Shown here: piece by piece, positions 35,782-46,972 of the stretch
Numbering within the stretch: position 1 is the first letter of the stretch
Layout of the letters: every line of letters starts with the position of its first letter
Assembly: GCA_002197995.1 (NCBI GenBank)
Contig: NGZR01000002.1
Span: 1,736,001 to 1,800,000 of the forward strand
Reading direction: 5' to 3'
DNA: 64,000 nt
Source: Gaeumannomyces sp. JS-464
Lineage: Eukaryota > Ascomycota > Sordariomycetes > Magnaporthales > Magnaporthaceae
The notes under the pieces: generated by a model
Databases searched by the model: none
What the model was told of the DNA's origin: nothing
Seen by the model: the letters and a program-made list of their open reading frames with translations, nothing else
Translations under genes and position numbers: made by a program

Positions 35782-35843
35782 CCCGGGAGCGTGGGCGCTC
35801 GGTTAGAGACCGTAGCCTTTAACCAACCGCCCACGCTCCCGGG
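35782..35843. repeat. perfect 16-bp inverted repeat with 30-nt loop
   Basis: The arm CCCGGGAGCGTGGGCG at 35782-35797 is exactly complementary to 35828-35843. Inside the loop GGTTA (35801-35805) can pair with TAACC (35820-35824), extending the structure. It is not followed by a T-run and does not fit a tRNA. Confidence 0.85.
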
Positions 35844-37409
35844 ATTGAGAGAGTACTTCCCAGGCAGAGCTTATCAACTGGGAGAGGCACGGGCCTTTGC
35901 TGTTGGATAGTAGGGGAAAGGTCTGAAGCAACAACTTTTTCCACCCCAAGTGCGGCGGTACACCAGCCAGTGATGTGGCCACGCGCGTTCCGGCATAGGC
36001 TCTCTAGACGCGCCATGGGACAAAGTCCCACAACACCGACGGCGCGCCGCTGTCCCGACCGGTATAATCTGCGACCACGAACAAAGCAGTGAGGAAGAAA
36101 ATGCAAAGCAGAACCGACTATCGACCGGACGAACATGTCCACGCCCGCTTGGGCGAGATACGCACACGAGCGCGCCATCGCAGCCGAGCACGCCATTACG
36201 TGCGGCGCGCCATCAACAGCCACGCCTCGAGTACGGCCAGCCAGCCAGCCAACCTGCAGCGGCACAAAGAAAGCCTCTCGGCCAAAGTGGTGCCTCGTCC
36301 ACCAAAGCGCCCGCTGACCACGCCTACAAGGTCAACCCCGCAACGGCTGCGACGAGGCACCGAGCTAACGAAGGGTGGAAAAAGGAGGGGAACAGACAAC
36401 AAGGAGAAAAAAAAAATCAAAAAAAAGAAATCAGAACGGGCGACTGTGAGGGCGGCTCGCCGAGATGCGGCGCATGGGGAGACATCGCTGATGGACTCCC
36501 CGCCCAGAACAGCCGGGGACGCGCCGAGGCACAGATCGGTTCCCCCGTGCCCGGCGCAAGGACGCAAGCTTGACCGCGGCCGCGTATGGAATGCCCGACT
36601 GAGCTCGGCGAAGGGCCGTAACGAACTTGGGGTCGTCATCGCCACGGACTGGCTCGGGGGACGACCTAGGGCGGGTTGTTGGCGGAAACCGAGGCAGGAG
36701 CACAGAACCAAACGACATAACCTGACATGTGGGCGTGCCTGGACGCGCGTCAAATACTACACGATGTAGCACCGAGAGAGATTCGGGGAGCGGCTCGATG
36801 GGCAAAGAGATAACTACTGCTCCTGGAGAGCTACACCGGGGTGTGGTGGTTTACTCCCTGTCTTCTCGGACAGAAAGCCTAACCGCGAGCAGCATACCCG
36901 TTGCGACCAGCCGCGGAGACAGTCCTACAACCGTAAAATGACCGATCAACGGATGCGGCACTTGGCCATTATAGACTAGGTTTGGTCTCCATCGTCGATG
37001 TAGACAAAGGGTGACGCAGCCCAGCTCGGGTGGGGGGGCCGCTGACGACGATTCGGGAGGCTCAGCAAACGAGCCCCATATTTCCTTGCAACGATGTGTG
37101 CGACTCCTGGATTGCGGGCTGGGTTTGGCGACTTGGCGTGTGAACTGCCTCGCTTTCTCGCTTGCGCTTGCCGGCTCTGCAAAAGGCCAAGCTGGGCTCG
37201 GGTGGGACGCTGATCTACCGCCCGTCTCGTATCGAAAATTTGTTATCAGCAAAAAGGACGGGCAAAAAAAGGGAAGAGAAAAAAAAAGGCGACAGGGATA
37301 TTTATCGAGTAGTCTAGTCACCGCCAGGTGCAGCCCGGAGACATCCATCCGGCGTGCCGTGGATGTCCGTTGGGCCCATCGCGCCGAAACACGTAGGCCA
37401 ACCGTCCAC

Positions 37410-37681
37410 CCCGACCAAAAAAAAAACTGAACCGCAAACGGAATTCCAACCTGGGGATATTATTTGAAGGAAACAAACTTACATTTTTCAATCCACCATA
37501 TTTCCAACAAAACAGCCAAATTTATAAGGAAAAATAACTGCTTTATAAATCTCAAATGTGGATTTTCCCCTTATGTTCATATTTTGCAAATTAAACGTTA
37601 TTTATTTGCGTTTGTTGCGAGTGTATCACTGGGAAACTTTCGCGGTTCGGAATTTTTTTTTTTTTTTTTTTTTTGGTCGGG
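37410..37681. repeat. MITE-like AT-rich island with inverted ends
   Basis: The ends CCCGACC plus A-run (37410-37426) and T-run plus GGTCGGG (to 37681) are inverted. Just inside, CTGAACCGCA (37427-37436) matches the reverse complement of 37641-37650 at 8 of 10 bases. The 200-bp interior is strongly AT-rich in GC-rich surroundings and codes for nothing. No clear target duplication was found. Confidence 0.45.
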
Positions 37682-39122
37682 TGCTGTCAAAATACTCGGG
37701 ACCCAGATGACAGGTCTATTTCTTTTCTGGAGTCGTCGGACCAAAAAGCCCGCAGCACGGCCTGTTGGAGAGTGTGCCGCAAGGATTGAAAGCTTGAGGA
37801 AACAAACCACTCGGCGGCCCGGACCGACAGCATGTCACGCACACCAAAGCCTGGGAACCATGGTCCGGCAGAGAGGTTTAAACTTGTTTCGCTGTTTGTT
37901 TTGCTGCCGTTGAGATTTTAAGCTTGGTCATTTATGCTGGCTTCCGGCCAGGCAACAACCGTGGTTGAACCAGATAGCGAGGGCGGGAAAAGGAATCAAG
38001 CATCTCACCCGCAGACGGGACTGCGACCCCCTTTTTTCTTTTATTTTCTTTTCTTTTTTCTCCCTTTTTTCCCCCCCTTTCCCCACCGAGGCGCAGCGAA
38101 CGTCGCCCCTGGCTCGCAGTGTGACCAAAATGGAAAAAAGTCGTCGAAATAGCCAAGCAAAAATGGCCCAGCTTTGATTGGGCACAGGCGGCCACTTTAT
38201 TTCTCAGCCCACTTCTTCCATCGGTGGATCTCCCGCGCAGCACTCCGCGGTCATGTGGGCTCCGGTGGAGTGGTGGAGTGTTCAATTCAAACGATCCACT
38301 GCCAATGGCGAGGGCGGCGGGGTGTCCATCCCGACGAGCTGGGGCCGCCGGCATTTCTAGGGAGATCAGACGCGGCAGAACATGGGTCGAGGGTCGCCTA
38401 ACGGCAGTTCCGTCTGCGCTCGCGGTTGGCCTGCTCTTGGGTGCCATTTGTCCGCGTTCCGTATCGGTAGTTGCGAGTGGATGGGCAGGCGCAGAAATAG
38501 TGGACGGACGACATGTTACGTGAGCCAATCTCCTGGGAAGAAGCAAGGCAAAAAGGTGACATCCATTTCACGACAGGCAAAAGGTCAAGGGCAACCAATG
38601 GTAAAGGCGAACATGCGATTTTTGGCACTCGACAAGGAAAAACGGACATTCTGACTGCAACGAACAAAGAGGTACGTACAAGTACAAGGGAAAACCATCT
38701 AGAGACATGACATCCAAAGCAAAGCGCAAGCAAAAAGAGAGACAAGGAAAACCCATCCAACACACAGATCCTTTTTTTTTTCTCCATCCCTCCAGGCAAG
38801 GCCCAGCCGGCGCGGGTAATTGCCCCCACTCTCTATTCACCGGTCTGTCGCTGTGTTCCTAGCCAGTGAGCCGGTGGGTTTATTGTGGGCGACGGCTGCG
38901 GCGGGGCGCGGTGGGGGTCCGATCGCTGCCACCGTAGCATCGCGGTGCTTCAGGGCGGACGGTCTTTTGGAACTGCAACCCTGTCCCCACACCCCATTCT
39001 TGTTTTTTTTTTTTCTTCTTAATTCCAAGTCACGAAAATGAAAGGGACAAAAGAGAAACGCCCAGGAAATGTTCGTGATGTTGCTGTTATTGGTTCGCAA
39101 GGGGGTTGCTTGCTTGCTTGCT

Positions 39123-40853
39123 TTAGATGCCCGAGTCCTGGAGCTTGATGTTGTGCTTGCCGACGTGGCGCCTCCACGGCTCGCAGGTGCGCTCAAGCTC
39201 GTTGTTGTTGATGAGGCTCTTGGACTTGATCTCGTTGCGGCGCACGACGAACTGCATCGCGAAGCCCTGGGCCGTGTGCCAGCCGATGTGGCAGTGCATC
39301 AGCCACGCGCCCGGGTTGTCCGTCTTGAAGGCCAGAACCAGGTGTCCGGCCGCGGGGAGCATGGCCGTGTCGCGGCGCATGGGGTTGTTCAGGCGGAGCG
39401 GGGTGACGCCGGCCCGGTAGCGGCCCGAGCCCTGGGCGAGCACCGAGTAGTCGAAGCCGTGCAGGTGGATGGGGTGGGCGACGCCAAAGTCGGTCTGGAT
39501 GATGACGTAGGCCCACTTGTCGGCCTCGGGCAGCTCCATGACGGCGTTGCCGCGCGCAAACGAGGTCTTGTTGGCGGCAATCTGGCTGAGCGTCGGGTTG
39601 GACCAGTCGACCTCCATGGTGGTCGAGTTGAGGTACCAGCGGAAGACGTTCTTGGCGTTGCGGCCGGCCGTGGCGACCTGCATGTTCTCCCAGCTGGGCG
39701 CGTCGGCGTTCTTGACCACCATGGGCGTCATCTTGGACTCGGGCTCGTCCTCGCACGAGTCGACGTAGGCGTGGCCGGTCGTGGTGGGGACGCCCTTGCT
39801 GTCGCCGTAGTGCACAATGGCGCGCGTGTTGGAGGCCATCTCGACGTCGCCGCAGGCGCTCTGGGGGATGGCGCGCATCCAGAAGTCGGAGGCGACGGCG
39901 GCCTTGTCGGCCTTGACGATGACGTCGTAGCGCTGGCCCATGCCGACGTTGATCATGGTGGCCTCGTACGGCTTGATGGGGATGAAGTCGGCGGAGATGA
40001 CGGTCATGGTGTGGTTGTCGATGCCGAACTTGAAGTGGTTGTCGATGGCCGTGTTGACGATGCGCAGGCGGTACGACTTGCCGGCCTCGAACTTGGTCTC
40101 CCAGCGCTTGCCAGTCTGGTTGCCCTCAGGACCGTAGACGTTGAGACCGTTGATCAGCGCGTTCTGGAGCCTGGGCGGGCCCAAGAGCTCGGCCTGGTGC
40201 CAGAGCTCGTCGACGGTCTTGTGGCCCCAGTCGCTGAGAATGACCATGCCGGCGTCCACGTCGTAGTTGGCGCTGGCGGGGCCGTTGATAATGATGCCGC
40301 CAAAGACGCCCTGCCACGCCTGCAGCGCGAAGTGTGAGTGGTACCACGAGGAGCCGTAGTTGGTGGCCTTCCACTTGTACGTGAAGGTCTCGCCGGGGAT
40401 GGTCGGGCACTGAGTGACGGAAACGACACCGTCGCTCATGATAGTGTCCTTCTGGTGCAGGCCGTGCCAGTGGAAGCTGGTGCCGTTGACGCTCTTGGTG
40501 AGCTTGTTGGTGACGTGCACGACGACATCGTCACCCCAGTCGACCACGAGGGTCGGGCCCGGGATGGTGCCGTTTATGGTTTGGGCGTAGCGAGGGACGC
40601 CGTCGGGGGAGACGGTGACGTTGTCCGTCAGCTCCAGCCAGAACTCCTTGGTGACGCCCGTGTTGGGGTGTTTGCCAGTGTAGTAGTCGCTGGTGATGTC
40701 GAAGTCGCACCACTTGTTGCGAGTGGTGGGGGTGTTGCCTGAGCACGCAGCCCGTGGCTGAATCCAGGACTCCGCCGACTGCTGCAGCTCCACGATGGGA
40801 GATGCGAGGCCGAGAGCGGCGAGGGATAGAAGTATGAGCGAATGACAACCCAT
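39123..40853 (-). CDS. laccase (ascomycete multicopper oxidase)
   Basis: A single intact frame of 576 aa without introns. The signal peptide (MGCHSLILLSLAALGLASP) starts at the ATG at 40853. All four copper-ligand motifs are present in order: HWHGLHQ, WYHSHFALQ, HPIHLHG and HCHIGWHTAQG. The position after the last motif, axial to type 1 copper, is Phe. The protein stops exactly after DSGI, the C-terminal plug of ascomycete laccases, which in many relatives is exposed only after processing. The enzyme oxidises phenols using O2 outside the cell, in lignin breakdown or pigment formation. Many N-glycosylation sites (NGT, NVT, NKT) fit secretion. Confidence 0.95.
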   Translation of the reverse strand: MGCHSLILLSLAALGLASPIVELQQSAESWIQPRAACSGNTPTTRNKWCDFDITSDYYTGKHPNTGVTKEFWLELTDNVTVSPDGVPRYAQTINGTIPGPTLVVDWGDDVVVHVTNKLTKSVNGTSFHWHGLHQKDTIMSDGVVSVTQCPTIPGETFTYKWKATNYGSSWYHSHFALQAWQGVFGGIIINGPASANYDVDAGMVILSDWGHKTVDELWHQAELLGPPRLQNALINGLNVYGPEGNQTGKRWETKFEAGKSYRLRIVNTAIDNHFKFGIDNHTMTVISADFIPIKPYEATMINVGMGQRYDVIVKADKAAVASDFWMRAIPQSACGDVEMASNTRAIVHYGDSKGVPTTTGHAYVDSCEDEPESKMTPMVVKNADAPSWENMQVATAGRNAKNVFRWYLNSTTMEVDWSNPTLSQIAANKTSFARGNAVMELPEADKWAYVIIQTDFGVAHPIHLHGFDYSVLAQGSGRYRAGVTPLRLNNPMRRDTAMLPAAGHLVLAFKTDNPGAWLMHCHIGWHTAQGFAMQFVVRRNEIKSKSLINNNELERTCEPWRRHVGKHNIKLQDSGI

Positions 40854-41007
40854 CTTGACGGTGATGGCTGATGGGAAGAAAAAGAGTGTGTATGTGTTTG
40901 TGAGTCCAAAAGAAAAGAATGTGTAGGATTCAGGGGCACAAAAGAAGGGTGCGTGGCCTGGTGAGGAAAGAAGACATTCCCAACATCGAAGGCGCATCAA
41001 AGCATCC

Positions 41008-41014
41008 TTATATA
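41008..41014 (-). promoter_or_regulatory. TATA box of the laccase gene
   Basis: The reverse strand reads TATATAA about 155 nt upstream of the laccase ATG. Strand and spacing are reasonable for a fungal core promoter. Confidence 0.5.
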
Positions 41015-42143
41015 TCGAACGTCGTCAGCTATTCCCATCGCCGCAGGGCCACCACCGCATCTACCAGCGTGTGCATCCGTCACAAGGCGCCTCCTCACGG
41101 CCCTCTGGGCCCGGCCATGCCGCCGCCAACCCCCTATCGCTGGCATGGTGTTTCCACAAGTCCACAGGAGGAGGAGGAGTCCAATACTCTCAGACCTCCC
41201 CCGTGAACCCATGAGCCCACTAGACCTGAAGTCGTCCCCTGTCCCCACTGACTCGAAGGTGGCCAGCCGGTACGCGGGATTTTCCGCCAGGGGAGTGTGC
41301 GATCCACTTGTGCGCAGGCGTCCATCAGAACGGGCGACGCGTGTGCTGCTAGTCCGTAGGGCGCAGCAGGCTCAGCCCGCGCCAAGATCACGCCCACGAC
41401 TATCAGATAAACGAACCAAAGACCCACCAGTGCAATAAGAGCCGGGGATTGTCTACTATGGACTTTTGAGCGGGTGTTGGTCTGTAATACAGAAGCAGAC
41501 ATTCGGTGATTCCAGCCGGGGGTGGGGCTAAAGTACAAACTTGGTAAAACACAGACAACTCGACTACCTTGCCACGCGTCTCGCCGAGATCAGCTATAGT
41601 ATCTTCGCTATGCTGCTCGCCGGTGGCCAAAGGGTGCAGAGAAGAAAGTGTGGCCAATGTAGAATGTCACACATCGTCGTCCCCGCCCGCCACCCGCCTC
41701 ATGCCATTGCCAAAGCGACCCCTTTTGGGGAACGATATGTACATCTCGCCCGCGCTTTGTCGACAACCCGTAAAGGCTGTCACTGTCGCATCCGCTGCGA
41801 CCCGCAGGGCAGGGAAGGCAGATTCTGATTATCCGATTACCCAATTGACTTTCTTGCACCGTTCCTGCCTTGACACTGACGAATCAGGCACAGGTTTCGG
41901 CAGATGTCTTGGCAGGGCCCTCTGCGAGAGATCAATCGACGACTCGAGGCCGCTGCACGCTCAGACCTTGGCAACGGGCTGGCGGCAAGCAGGAACATAA
42001 AGAAAACCAGGTAGGCAACGCAAGGATAGCCGACCTCTGCGACAGTACGGCCCGTTTAGACGTTTAGACGCGGACGTCTGGCTGAAGGAAAACACTTTGG
42101 CAGGGCAAGGCTTGTCGAGCTCTGTTCGGACTGGGCTAGCGTG

Positions 42144-42201
42144 TAGGCCCGAAACAGATGGCAGACGTTAGGCCCGAAACAGATGGCAGACGCTAGGCCC
42201 G
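42144..42201. repeat. 25-bp tandem repeat, 2.3 copies
   Basis: The unit starting TAGGCCCGAAACAGATGGCA occurs at 42144-42168 and 42169-42193 with one mismatch, and restarts for 8 bases. A simple local duplication. Confidence 0.85.
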
Positions 42202-43919
42202 CCTCAGCAGGCAAGGCCTTCCACCAGCGTTGAGTGGCACGGCTGGGGGGTTTCGTTGGGGAGGGGTCGTGGGAAAAGGAACACGCGGGAGGGAAGACAA
42301 AGGAGCAAACAAGGAAACGAAAACCCACCGATGAAATTGTCTTGGCCACATCTGGTGCCTCTTTGGGACGCCGGTGACTCCCGTGAAGGCCCATGCGTGC
42401 GGGCGGCAGATGCAGGACACGCACCTCGCCGCTGGGGAAGGAAGACTCCAAACAGAAAACACGGTTCGTCGCCATCTCCATCGCCGCTCCGCAGCATGGA
42501 CGGCGAGTGCGGCTGCGGGACGAGCGACTCGGGGATTTTGTGATGGAGAGGGGTGTGTGACGGCATGGTGGATCCTCTCGCAGGGCGGGATCCCTCCCCC
42601 AGCCAACAGGGGAGGCCTGGTACCTGAATTGGTCCGCCTGCGGTGGGGCCTCCTTTTTTCCTTGGGCAAGGCATCCTTCACCTCGCATCCCAGCACCCTT
42701 CACCTTTGCCCACTTCCCGACGACCCTTCTTGGCCGCTGGCGCAAGCACGCCCAATCACCTCGCGCTCAATTGCCGCCTTTGGCAGCGACGCTCCCCGCC
42801 CGTTGCAACTGCGCGTCTTGGCGGCATTCATCTAAATCCTGGGTATGCATATATCCCGTCTTGTTTATGCTTAGCGTCGTCGTCATTCGCTGCGGCGGCT
42901 GAGCGCCCACGCCACAAACCTCTCCTCGAACCTGGCTGCCCCCTATTTCCCGCCTGCGCTGGACGTGACAAACGTTCACACGCCCACCGTCCTCTCTCCA
43001 CCGATGGCGCCCTGTATCCCGCAAGGGGGCCGGCCACGGCAAAAACCCCATCCTCAGCCTCACAGGATCCAATATATCGAGTCGGCGTGACACATCGCAA
43101 CCGTCCCCCGCCGTTGGCCGACTCCACCAAGCCCTTGACTCGGACACTTCGGCCAAACGCAAGCGACGGCAGTGACGTGAACGAGCTGGAGGAGCCGGTG
43201 GCCTATGCGCCGCGCGTCCGTCCAGGGCAGAGACCCAGAGCTGTCTGCGGTCAATAACTGCCGATCATCGTCGGGTGGGCTCGCAATGGAGTCCTATGGT
43301 TTTTTTAGCGGGCACCAAACGACACGGACATCCCGGTCCTAAGCGCACTGCCTCCCAAGCCCAGGGCCACCACCGCACGCCCTTCCCTCCCCCCACCGTT
43401 TGCATATCAGGATAGGTATCTGGGGCCCCTGGTATGCCAGAGCCACCGGATGGGGGGCCCAGCAAAGCGGCCGCCTGCAAGTGTGCACGCTCGCCTTTCG
43501 CCGATAATCGCGCACGAAGGACCGCACTATACCTGAGGATGACGATGGCTGCCAAGAGTCCGAATGGAAAGGGGCGCGTGCGGCGGCTTTGCCATGGAAG
43601 AATGTTTCCCTTCTGATGCCATCTCGCCCCCTGACCGAGCTCCTATTCAGGGGCAAAGTCGGTGGTGCCGCAACCTCGAGAGAGATAAAGGCGCCGGGTA
43701 AGACTCCCAACCATTCCGTCATGTTCCTCCTCCCCTTCCTTGCTCCAGCAGCGAAGTCCTTTCACTCTTCCTCGCCGTTCTGCCCTCACCACACTCTTTC
43801 TCAACCAACAAACTCTTGTTCACTCAGACAAGCATCACGCTCGCTCCCTTACAAGCTTCGCTTTTTTTTGCACCACCAGGCTAGACACGCCAACCAAACA
43901 CTCCGCAAAATCTTTCAAG

Positions 43920-44858
43920 ATGATGCACATCCTCCCCGTCGTCGCCAGCGCCATGTCGCTGTTCTCGGCCGCCTCCGGTCTGGCCTTGGCCCAGCTCCCT
44001 GACGGGCAGAACTTCTCCTTGTACGCCTACGGAGGCGGCCTGGGCGGCCTCAAAATTTGCGCTAAGAACGGTATGTTTTCTCCCAGAAATGGACCGCTGG
44101 CACCACTCGCCGCAGATCAAACTGACAGCGTGTTCCCTGTTCGTGTTTTTGCAGGCACCGCCTACCTGGTCGACACCACCAAGGTCGACATCACCAAGAC
44201 GGGCGCCGAGCCTGTCCAGTGTACGTTCCTGAAAATCCCCCTTGGCGTCGCCACCCAATTTCGACTCAGCTGCCAAACACCCACCCACATATATACCATC
44301 GATCATATAACCCCTTTCCCCTGACAAAGCCCCCCACCCAGCGGCATTGCCCCCAAACCCAAACCCAAACCCAAACCCAAAAATCGGAACCCCCTCCACC
44401 CATTGACGTCAAACTAACTTCCTCTTCACCACCGCCACCACAGTCACCAAGCAGGGCAGCTCCTGGCTGGGCTCGACCAACGGCACCAACGGCACCGCCA
44501 AACTCGACATGGCCCAGTTCTTCGTTCCCCGGCCCAACGCCGACTCGAAGTCCGTCGGCTTTTCCCCCTCGGCGCCGACCCGGCCAAGGTCGGCCAGGCC
44601 GAGACCAAGGGCTTCGAGTTCTACGGCAAGCTGGCCCTGCACATCGACCAGAAGACGGGCGCGCTCGAGACCGCCTTCTTCGCCCAGCCCACCGCCGACG
44701 AGGGCGTCAAGGCCCTTGTCTGGAACGCCACCGACGCCAACGGCGCCAAGAACGCCCAGGTCGAGCTCAGGACTGTCCCGCCCTCGTCCGGCCCCGCCGT
44801 CGCCCTCTGCCTAAATGCAAGCAAACAAAATCTCGTTGTGTGGTATCGGTCGGCGTGA
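43920..44858 (+). CDS. small secreted protein of unknown function (one frame break)
   Basis: Exons 43920-44070, 44155-44220 and 44444-44858 encode about 210 aa. The N-terminus MMHILPVVASAMSLFSAASG is a signal peptide, followed by YAYGGGLGGLKICAKNGTAY, a glycine-rich beta-type start, and a central NGTNGT glycosylation pair. No catalytic motif is recognisable. Similar-looking secreted proteins of unknown role are common in Sordariomycetes. Exon 3 loses frame at the CCCCC run 44564-44568; one added base restores 211 codons exactly and continues through LGADPAKVGQAETKGFEFYG to the TGA at 44856. Intron 2 is long (223 nt) and carries a hexamer repeat. Confidence 0.75.
44351..44380 (+). repeat. CCCAAA hexamer microsatellite in an intron
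   Basis: About four and a half direct copies of CCCAAA lie within intron 2 of the secreted-protein gene. It is not the fungal telomere unit (CCCTAA). Confidence 0.8.
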
Positions 44859-45321
44859 TTTCTCGAACCTCTTGTGACGCTTTTTAGATCAGATTTGTCT
44901 TGTGATTTTTGGGGTGTCTGTATAGATAGTCATCTTGGTACCCAGGTAGCAGATCCAATTTAGCATGTGTGGTGCATTGATTGTAAGACCCTCTCAACTC
45001 CCGAGCACTGGCAAACTGTATAATTCCGTCCGTAGGGTGGGTGGGGTGGGTGGTTCTGTCTGCAATGCCAACGACGCCCCTGTAGAAAACAACACTGCGG
45101 AGCTCGCGCTTGAAGTTTTGGGCATAGCTGTGGGAAGAAATGGGAAATGGAAGTCGGTCCGCGAGCAAAGAGAAAAAAAGGAAGATGAAAATTGATCCTG
45201 ACCAAGAACAAAAACAAGAGCAAACTATCTCAAAGACCCCCAGATCCTTCACAATCACCTCGGTCACTCCACCTTCTGCTGTCTCAGGCCTTTGAACACG
45301 CAAAGCCACTGAGGCAAGCGG
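44859..45321. other. 3' regions of convergent genes
   Basis: No gene is seen between the stop at 44858 and the F-box gene stop at 45322. Confidence 0.5.
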
Positions 45322-46972
45322 TTACTCGGAATCGGTCGAATGATCAGCCCACACGTTGTATTCGACGTCCTCGGATATAGGGTTGACATCAACCTGGCCC
45401 TGAATGTACTTTGCCACTTTGCCAGCCATGTTCCGTTGCGGGTCGAAGTGAGAGCCAAATGCAGGACTTTCAAAAGCGACCGAAGGGCCTACAATAGGCC
45501 TTGCCTTTGCGCTGTTCTTCAGGAGACGCGGATGGTGAGTCCTGAATAGGTCGGCGAGCCGCTCCAGATCCACCGTCTCGGTTCTGTAACCTGAATACTC
45601 CGTCAAGCGGAACTGAGCGAGTGACGAAGCTTGCTCAAGAAAATCCCGTCGAGGGCTGAAACGCCCATCTCCGTTGCTCAGACGGAGAACCTCGAGTCGA
45701 GGCTGGCCATGGAAGTAACGGAAGATATCCTCCTCGTCTGTGTCTGTCGAGAACTCGAGATCAATATGGACACGTCGGACGCCGTTCCATACAAGGAGCG
45801 ATGAGAGTATCATATCTCCGAGGTCTTCTTCGTCAACGTGAAGCTCCCAAGCGGCTGTGGCAGTCGGAGAAGTGAATTCCAGCACGTCGACGTTCCGGAG
45901 GGCCTCCTGCAAGGAGAGGTTGGGGAAAGAAAGCGGATGCCTGAACACCCTCATTCCGTGCACTCGGAGGGCGGACAACTTCACGCCATGGGCGTTGCAC
46001 CCCACCACAGTTCTAATTAGCAGGTCGCCTGGGAAGTTGTATGAGCTTTTGTTGAAACAGTTGTGATAGTAGGACGGAAGGGCGATGTTTGGCCTGGTAG
46101 GCCGGACACCTTGATGGCCGGCTTGTTCCATGGCGTTCTGGTCGGCATCTTTGTCTGTAGGCTGTTTGGGCTGGAGAACATCCGAGTATGCTGCGGAACA
46201 GCGGCGGCCTTCCAGAGACCGGGTATCGTCGAAAATCAACCGCGTAGCGTTTGGCATTCGGGCCACGGATCGACCGATTCTCCACATCCCTTCATAGTCG
46301 GTCACAAGTTTGACTTGCTGGTCGCAGCACTCCTTGTAGGCTTTATGTTCCGCTAACAAAATCTCTTTGGACTTGCAGACCTGAAGAGCCGAGGACTTCT
46401 GCCATTTGATACCCTCGATCGTCCTGCGGCCTACGTCGCCGTTCCAAACAGTGAATACACCATTTTCCCAGTCGCTGAAGATCTGACGCCACTGAGCCGA
46501 TATTGATCGAGAGAGCCCTGCCATTGGGCCTAACCCTGAGAGGGCTTGGTCCGTGGGGTTCTGAGTAAAGCCAGGGAGGACGGACAGCTGATGTGCCATA
46601 TGCTTGGCAAAAGCCCCCAGATCCTTGGCCAAGCGTTCCTCGTAGTACGAAAGGGAGACTCGGACCGCTTTGACATGGCGGCTGAAGACGAGGTGTTGAG
46701 AGATCTCCTCAAATCGCTTGTGCGACGAGGCGTCGGTGATTGTAACCGAAGCCACCGGGAGGAGCAAGGGTCCGGCTAGATCGGCGAAAAGCCGACACGC
46801 GAGACGAACGTTCTGGATGGAAGCGGTGTTCTGGGTGAGAAACTCGTACCACTCGAGGTCGTCAAGTTCGGAGGTTGGCTCTGTTGGAGCCCCATTTGAC
46901 CTCGAAGATCTGGCACAGAATCTCGTTTGGCAGGCCTCGCACGGTGCGGGCTCGAGGCGCCGGATCAGCCAT
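45322..46972 (-). CDS. F-box domain protein (one frame break)
   Basis: The natural start is the ATG at 46972, giving ADPAPRARTVRGLPNEILCQ and then IFE, the core of an F-box at residues about 13-26. The frame then changes at the four-C run 46890-46893 (one base too many). It continues as LDDLEWYEFLTQNTASIQNV and RLACRLFADLAGPLLLP, completing the F-box region. Removing one base makes 550 codons exactly. The rest is a Leu-rich, repeat-poor C-terminal half typical of fungal F-box proteins that bind substrates for SCF ubiquitin ligase. The substrate is unknown. Extending the open frame further 5' to 47385 gives non-coding-like sequence, so I reject it. Confidence 0.7.

Larger units (their letters stand above)
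33385..39122. other. 5.7-kb gene-poor region
   Basis: No protein gene is recognised between the FAD oxidase and the laccase. Separate entries cover what it holds: a TATA-like site near 34219, a long hairpin at 35782-35843 and a MITE-like AT island at 37410-37681. Purine-rich stretches occur at 36370-36440 and 37250-37300. Confidence 0.5.
40854..43919. other. 3-kb intergenic region between divergent secreted-protein genes
   Basis: It holds the laccase promoter on the left and the leader of the small secreted protein on the right (pyrimidine-rich, 43725-43900). No gene is recognised. A 25-bp tandem repeat is at 42144-42201. Confidence 0.5.

Noticed and set aside
35782..35843. tRNA gene
   Set aside because: The hairpin has a 16-bp stem and no acceptor, D-arm or T-arm arrangement.
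39069..40337. 422-codon plus-strand open frame rich in Val, Asp and Gly
   Set aside because: Exact antisense of the laccase; the composition is that of a reverse shadow.
31384..40853. Secondary-metabolite gene cluster around the FAD oxidase and laccase
   Set aside because: No backbone enzyme (PKS, NRPS, terpene synthase), transporter or regulator lies nearby, and 5.7 kb of empty DNA separates them.
44351..44380. Possible interstitial telomere repeat
   Set aside because: The unit is CCCAAA, not CCCTAA, and it lies inside an intron; a simple microsatellite.
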